Of a stretch of 64,000 bases of DNA, positions 60,101 through 64,000 are shown piece by piece. The stretch covers positions 54,260,473-54,324,472 of the forward strand of contig NC_087062.1 of the NCBI RefSeq assembly GCF_963678635.1, read 5' to 3'. The translations under genes were made by a program, and so were the position numbers. The notes beneath the pieces were generated by a model that worked only from the letters and a program-made list of their open reading frames with translations, searched no databases and was not told the DNA's origin. Origin of the DNA: Symsagittifera roscoffensis. Taxonomy: Eukaryota; Xenacoelomorpha; Acoela; Convolutidae. Position 1 is the first letter of the stretch. The number at the start of each line of letters is the position of its first letter.

Positions 60101-61755
60101 GTTAGTATTAATTAGTGGTTACTGTTCGCAGTTAGTTCACAGCAGGTTCTTTAAACCATTTGAACAATTGAATTTTCGAAAAATACTAAAAGGATAAAGG
60201 ATACTAAATACGAAACGGCAAGATATTCTCAAGTATCCTGCTAACTATTTTGCAAATTTTTCGTCGAGGGATCTTCTTCTGTGCTATATACCTTTTTTTG
60301 GACTCGTCTTCAGCAGTGACATCAAATGGCACCACACTTTCCTGTCGCATCTGTCTGTACATGGACACAATCGACATCTTACTATTTCTACCTTCCTCTC
60401 CCTCTCCCTCTCCCTCTCCCTCCACGCCCTCTCCAATGGTGCGACTACTCAACGAGGAGCATTTCGAAGATGTCGAGGAGGATGATGACTCGGGAACCGG
60501 ATGTGCCCGTTCTCGATTCGGACTTCTGACCTAAAAAAAATCATTTCATCCTCTACTTTGCAAGACCTCCTGAATCGCTAGCATGCCTCATTACTCGCTC
60601 AATCAATCCTCATAACCAGGAGTTTAAAATAGTTGATCCGTTGCATGCATTTAGAAAACTGCTTGAGAAAACCTGCGATTTTAAAGAGAAATCCACGAAA
60701 AATTTGAAGTATGAAAGGAATGCTACTCGCCTTTTTCCTTCGATCTTTTCCCTCATCCTTAGGTGGTTTCGGAGTGCTTTGTGTCATGTGTGCACGTTCG
60801 TTAATCCGAATAGACGATGTCTCGCTGTTCGCCCGAGGCGTCTCTGCCTGAGCTGCGGATCTCTCAGACTCCGAGTAGGGGTAGAAGTTTTCACTGCCTC
60901 TCGCCGTTCCCCCAGCCGACTCAGTTTTGTTTGACTTCTCTGACCTGGTTGTGATCTTTTCTTGTTGTTCCTCGTCTGTCTGAATTGGACTTTCTTTCAT
61001 GAAGAAACTCGCAATATCTTGCTGGTTTTGAACTTTGGCTTCTTCATTGTCGCTTTTAGACTTGTTAGAAGTAACTGAGATCTTTTTGTGCTCTTTTTCA
61101 CTTTTGGCACTTCGATCACTTGCGTTTTTGGCATTTATAGAGTCAGAATTAGACAATTTTGATGTGTTCTGGCCAGGTTTTGCTTCAATATCCTCATTTG
61201 CTGACATCGTGGATTCGTTGATATCTTCTTTAGAATTAGAAACTAGGGTAGCTTTGTTTGTACTCAACTGCAACTGATCATTTTGTGCTGCATTAGCGTT
61301 TGTTTCTTCGACTAATTTCCTTTCGTCTAATACATTGTCGGATTCAACTTCCTTTGATTTTCGGTTTATGGTCGAATTTTTACTTTCCGTGTCTGAATCA
61401 GTAACCATGTCCTTCTCGTTAACCGATGACGTCTTATCAACCGGATCAGCTCCACCTTCCAGATCCAGTTCCCTAGCTGCGTGGTCCTCTGGAGCGGAAT
61501 AAATTTTTTCTGTCACGTTTGGCTGAATTTGAGACTGGCTGCGTTGATTGCTGTTTGTATTCTGCTGTTGTTGTTGGTTATTTGTAGATGAGATTTTATT
61601 TTTTCTATAACAAAGATTTTTATGAACATTTGTTTTAGAGCTATAAGCTGTCAAAATTACATTTGTAAATTAACTAACCGTATTTTATCATGCTTTAGCA
61701 GTAGTGTTCTGCGTTCGATAAAACTGCGTCTCTCTCTTGCTCCTTTGAAAACGGC
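56914..61755 (-). CDS. INVS: inversin (nephrocystin-2) 3' part, seven exons
   Basis: Minus-strand exons 61679-61755, 60731-61604, 60292-60530, 59936-60074, 59071-59273, 57541-57759 and 56914-57190 join in phase at every border into 675 residues and a stop. The first exon, AVFKGARERRSFIERRTLLL then KHDKIRK, matches the end of inversin IQ1 (IQAVYKGYKVRKAF...LLMKHEQLRK, from memory). Residues 30-510 form a Gln/Ser/Glu-rich polar linker. At about 525-584 comes RRSEIQRRNNAAKLIQRAWR, the second IQ. At 616-632 VAALTIQLAWRRYYRRK matches the degenerate third IQ of vertebrate inversin. Inversin is a scaffold of the proximal cilium (inversin compartment, with NPHP3, NEK8 and ANKS6), binds calmodulin through IQ motifs and links Dishevelled to planar polarity. 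The ankyrin-repeat exons are expected beyond 61880. The 60731 donor is GC (AAG/GCGAGT). Confidence 0.88.
57541..57759 (-). CDS. INVS: INVS exon: second IQ motif
   Basis: Acceptor TTCTGTTTCAG, donor GGAC/GTAAGT. Reads VTRSPVLTTNDALGATGSG, a glycine-rich stretch, then LLERQEHFKRIRLAEQQRR and NNAAKLIQRAWRT, the IQ core, completed by the next exon (YGFKSKKFYKAFK). Confidence 0.9.
57960..58470. other. INVS intron, no further gene supported
   Basis: A 60-codon plus frame (58192-58374) with a hydrophobic start (FVNLIFFLTQVLVTL) is present but unsupported by splice signals or homology. Confidence 0.45.
58471..58552 (-). CDS. Cys-rich alternative terminal exon (VWC-like tail)
   Basis: Acceptor TTCGTTTTGCAG, then an open frame ending in TGA: CWCEGQVCLNNDHQGNKVCP then KCCPFF. 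It has seven cysteines in 26 residues, spaced like the C-terminal half of a von Willebrand C or related secreted Cys-rich domain (CxC...C...CPxCC). It accepts phase 2, so it can follow exon 59071-59273 to give KLKCSKNRCWCEGQVC. It may be an alternative 3' end of INVS or the last exon of another gene nested in this intron. The other two frames have early stops. Confidence 0.45.
58560..59070. other. INVS intron
   Basis: AT-rich, no gene. Holds the hairpin terminus listed at 58688-58726. Confidence 0.5.
58688..58726 (-). mobile_element. 3' terminus of second hairpin-ended subfamily
   Basis: AGCCGGTTGCTCTGTAGCAC followed by AGAATGTTCCGATCA equals the terminus at 22882-22926 (hairpin CTGTG/CACAG next to GAATGTTCCGA). 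Confidence 0.5.
59071..59273 (-). CDS. INVS: INVS exon: acidic linker
   Basis: Acceptor GGTTGTCAG (short pyrimidine tract), phase 0. Reads SATDDHCSELDFAATADCDS ... FGSRKRKLKCSKN, then donor ACAG/GTGAAA, phase 2. Phase fits both the IQ2 exon (57541-57759) and the Cys-rich exon at 58471-58552. Confidence 0.65.
59936..60074 (-). CDS. INVS: INVS exon: linker
   Basis: Acceptor AAATTGTCAG. Reads RSVDFQTPTSSLQPIQRHLS then GDVRDRDDYEQCDSTHR. Donor AGG/GTGACC, phase 0. Confidence 0.7.
60292..60530 (-). CDS. INVS: INVS exon: Ser- and Glu/Gly-rich linker
   Basis: Acceptor with a long T tract. Reads VRSPNRERAHPVPESSSSST, an EGEGEGEGEEG stretch encoded by a GGAGAG microsatellite, then SIVSMYRQMRQESVVPFDV. 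Ends KK plus AG/GTATAT, phase 2. Confidence 0.8.
60731..61604 (-). CDS. INVS: INVS exon: long polar linker
   Basis: Acceptor TCTTTGTTATAG. Opens with RKNKISSTNNQQQQQ and is rich in Ser, Glu, Asn and Lys. It ends DEGKDRRKK at an AAG/GCGAGT border in phase 0, which is the only phase that keeps the next exon open. Vertebrate linkers here are also poorly conserved and disordered. Confidence 0.8.
61679..61755 (-). CDS. INVS: INVS exon: end of IQ1
   Basis: Between acceptor ATAATTTTCAG and donor CG/GTTAGT. 77 nt, ends in phase 2. The IQ residues themselves must end the previous exon, as AVYKGY follows IQ in vertebrates. Confidence 0.85.
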
Positions 61756-61765
61756 CTGAAAATTA

Positions 61766-61776
61766 TAAAAATAAAA
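61766..61776 (-). terminator. pol III terminator of tRNA-Leu
   Basis: On the tRNA strand a TTTT run (in AATTTTATTTTT) begins about 5 bases after the mature 3' end. Confidence 0.7.
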
Positions 61777-61780
61777 TTAC

Positions 61781-61880
61781 TGACAGAAGTGGGATTCGAA
61801 CCCACGCACACATTCGTGTACCAGAATACTCCGTGAGCAATTCTTGAGTCTGGCGCCTTAGACCGCTCGGCCATTCTGCC
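61781..61880 (-). tRNA. tRNA-Leu(CAA) with 16-nt intron
   Basis: Minus strand. The acceptor stem GGCAGAA pairs with TTCTGTC (one G-U), with discriminator A. D-arm TGGCCGAGCGGTCTAAGGCG (A box), anticodon stem CCAGA/TCTGG with loop C-T-CAA-G-T. A 16-nt intron lies at the usual position 37/38 (61827-61842), followed by a long variable arm and the B box GGGTTCGAATCCC. A long variable arm plus CAA and an intron is the typical animal tRNA-Leu(CAA). No CCA is encoded. It decodes UUG. It lies in the intron just upstream of the INVS IQ1 exon, same strand. Confidence 0.96.
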
Positions 61881-62440
61881 TTAATAATCACTCCTTCTAG
61901 AGAATACTGAACGACATACCACATTGATTAGACTCTTGTAATAGTTTCTATCAAAATTTCTTCCGTGCTACTAATAATATACTATGGTACTTAACTGGAG
62001 GCGGATCAATAAGCAGAATGGGTCAAAGAACAGAAAAACAGAAAATTATTGACTTATATTGGTTTATACGGGCTAATTGAAAAAACAATAATTAGAATAG
62101 TCAAAAAATACCAAAAAACGAAAAAGTTCTGCATGAATTGACTGTTTTGTGATTAAATTTTTTCTAAATTCTTCATTAAATTACTCAAATTATGCATAAA
62201 ATGTTCGTTGCTTTGGTATTATTGACATTTCTGATATTTAATTTACCTATTAGCTTAATAAAGTTGATAATTTGTTTTTCTGCTCTTGCACTCATTCTGC
62301 TCTTATACCATTCTGCGTATTGACTGGCCACCTACTAAACTATAAACTTATAACCAATTCCCTTGAGAAAAAGACACTAGCACTTAAATCGGTACACAAG
62401 AGTGATAGAGGGGTCCCGGTAAAAACCAAGTATTACAGAG
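61881..62440. other. INVS intron or spacer
   Basis: No ankyrin-repeat exon seen on the minus strand. AT-rich. Confidence 0.5.
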
Positions 62441-62622
62441 CAGGGCTTGGTGAAAGTCAATTGGTGACCAATTAATTGCAATTAATTGGATACAATTCAT
62501 TGACTTCTTTGTTTTTCCAATTTTTGACTATTGACAAAATCCGCCAATTAATTGCAAATAATTGAAGGTTTGCTAACTTTGAAATTTATATGATTTTGTC
62601 TTTGAAATGTAAAGCTAGTATT

Positions 62623-63302
62623 GGTACTACTATGAAAAAGCAACTATGATAGACAGGTCCCGCATGCATTTCGCATGTTATAATTTTGAAAACAAGTTTG
62701 TGTATAAATTATTCATTTCAAAAATCTTGCTAAATATGTTCAGCCAGAAAAAGCAACTATGATAGACAGGTCCCGCATGCATTTCGCATGTTATAATTTT
62801 GAAAACAAGTTTGTGTATAAATTATTCATTTCAAAAATCTTGCTAAATATGTTCAGCCAGAAAAAGCAACTATGATAGACAGGTCCCGCATGCATTTCGC
62901 ATGTTATAATTTTGAAAACAAGTTTGTGTATAAATTATTCATTTCAAAAATCTTGCTAAATATGTTCAGCCAGAAACTTTTCAGATTGAAAATTGTAATC
63001 ACTATTGTTTATATATTGAAATTTGCTCGCTTTACTTTATTTTACGGTTCAACAACCATATAATTGGGTTGACTTATTTGACTTCAAAACCCACTATTGG
63101 CGTTTTTTTTTTAGATTTCAACCTTGAAATGTTGAGGGGGAGGTTTTAAGAGGTAACATAACATGAAATTTGTTTGAAAATAAACTGCCAGATATCTTTC
63201 TGAAAGGCGTAATCATAATTATTAAACGATTTGAGAGCTCTAGGTGTCTTATTCTCAAGGGACCTGGTTATTTTCAAGGGACCACTCTATCATAGTAGTA
63301 CC
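62623..63302. mobile_element. nested non-autonomous DNA transposon with 8-bp target duplication
   Basis: TIRs start GGTACTACTATGA on both sides; the right one extends to GGTACTACTATGATAGAG. An exact CTAGTATT duplication flanks it (62615-62622 and 63303-63310). It is 680 bp, has no coding capacity and contains a 113-bp triplication. 8-bp duplications occur in hAT and P-type families; hAT is likelier. It inserted into the outer hAT after that element landed. Confidence 0.85.
62635..62973. repeat. three identical 113-bp tandem repeats
   Basis: Units start at 62635, 62748 and 62861 (AAAAAGCAACTATGATAGAC) and appear identical. Each contains the near-palindrome GCATGCATTTCGCATG. Confidence 0.95.
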
Positions 63303-63364
63303 CTAGTATTGATTTAAAGTGTACAAAGAAATCAGCGGACAGTGTTTATCAAGATGTACGATAT

Positions 63365-63550
63365 TTGAGGCCAACTTCCAACATGGCAGAAAGATTTTTC
63401 AAAGCGGGATTTGCTTTTGGTGACTTACGACAGAGTATTTTGCCGATGAACCTTGAAATGCAGCTGTTTCTGAATGTTAACAATCAATTTTGGTCGAAAA
63501 CTGACGTTGCTAAAGCTATAAATGAGACCCAATTAATTGCAATTAATTGA
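63365..63550 (+). pseudogene. hAT transposase C-terminal (dimerisation) fragment
   Basis: Reads SNMAERFFKAGFAFGDLRQS, then ILPMNLEMQLFLNVNNQFW. This is the hATC dimerisation motif (S..ERxFSxAG...R..L.P...E..LFLxxN). Only the last ~50 codons of the transposase remain, so the element is non-autonomous. The end of the frame runs into the terminal repeat. Confidence 0.85.
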
Positions 63551-63651
63551 TAATTGACAAAGCTTGAGCAAACAATTCAATTAATTGACAATCTTTTCAA
63601 GTAATTGACTTTTTGTCTACCAATTGACTTTTACCAACCCCTGTTACAGAG

Positions 63652-64000
63652 GAGTTCCACGTCCCAAGGTGCTAAGTAAATAAGACAACCGGCTTTTAAA
63701 ACGACAAGACATTAAGACGACAATTCAAGAGTAAAATGAGCAGCTCGAAATTAAGCGGCGATTTTTTTCCTCAGAACCCGGGCTGAGGTGCTCGACTCAT
63801 GATTCGACCGAAACAGTCGAGCGATGTCCGATTTCGACTTTTTGAGTTGAACGATGTCCGTTTTCGATTTTGTTCGACTTTACCGGATATTGTTCGACTT
63901 TGCTCGACATTGTTCCACTACAGTGCTCGACTTTACCAGACACTGTTCGACTTTAACGAAATATTTTCGCTTTTAGTGGGAATTAGCCGAAGCGTCCTGA
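63652..64000. repeat. spacer ending in a degenerate ~20-bp repeat
   Basis: From about 63815 the words TGTTCGACTTTACCGGATAT, TGTTCGACTTTGCTCGACAT and TGCTCGACTTTACCAGACAC follow one another in about six degenerate units. No gene seen. Confidence 0.6.

Larger units (their letters stand above)
62441..63643 (+). mobile_element. hAT transposon, internally deleted, with nested element
   Basis: Ends CAGGGCTTGGTGAAAGTCAA and, inverted, CAGGGGTTGGTAAAAGTCAA. These are hAT-type TIRs beginning CAGGG. An exact 8-bp duplication TTACAGAG lies on both sides (62433-62440, 63644-63651). Subterminal AATTAATTG/CAATTAATT words are repeated many times near both ends. Inside are the transposase C-terminus (63365-63550) and another inserted element (62623-63302). 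1203 bp in total. Confidence 0.9.

Overview
The window comes from an AT-rich, repeat-laden animal genome. Most of it is about 30-35% GC by eye; exons and one LINE are clearly richer. Spliced exons with GT-AG borders (and two candidate GC-AG borders), an intron-bearing tRNA-Leu(CAA), and the ciliary gene inversin point to a ciliated metazoan, probably a marine or freshwater invertebrate. I cannot name the phylum. There are two assembly gaps (1-97 and 25040-25239).

Left third (0-20 kb). A decayed APE-type LINE (minus strand, 98-2484) runs into the first gap. A spacer follows, then one very long, old LTR retrotransposon fossil of the Ty3/gypsy type with an envelope-like 3' region (3491-19671). 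It ends about 250 bp upstream of an exon of a Rho-family GTPase (19922-20124, plus strand), so it probably sits in an intron of that gene.

Middle (20-50 kb). Almost no host coding sequence is visible. It holds MITE-like elements, a strong 32-bp-arm hairpin (24034-24112), a 21-bp minisatellite, and a 6.7-kb minisatellite with higher-order units (26.5-33.24 kb). This borders one exon of a sulfotransferase-like gene (33267-33401, minus). A tandem and inverted array follows (35.2-46.2 kb), built from a roughly 535-bp element with subterminal inverted repeats and terminal hairpins. That layout is what is known for Helentron-associated non-autonomous elements (HINEs).

Right third (50-64 kb). A broken FLYWCH/MULE transposon has multi-repeat TIRs (50505-52568). 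Two phase-compatible minus-strand exons form the 3' end of an unidentified gene (52876-53350), and a composite repeat carries tRNA-like segments. The best gene is the 3' part of inversin (INVS): seven minus-strand exons from 61755 down to 56914. They join in phase into about 675 residues with the end of the first IQ motif, a long polar linker and two further IQ motifs. The ankyrin-repeat exons must lie beyond 61880, probably outside the window. A tRNA-Leu(CAA) gene lies in an INVS intron, and a Cys-rich alternative terminal exon may exist at 58471-58552. At the right end are two nested non-autonomous DNA transposons with exact 8-bp target duplications; the outer one is a hAT keeping the transposase C-terminus.

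No operons, CRISPR arrays or bacterial genes are present. The host genes (Rho GTPase, sulfotransferase-like, unknown two-exon gene, INVS) show no functional link to each other. What they share is heavy transposon and satellite load in their introns.
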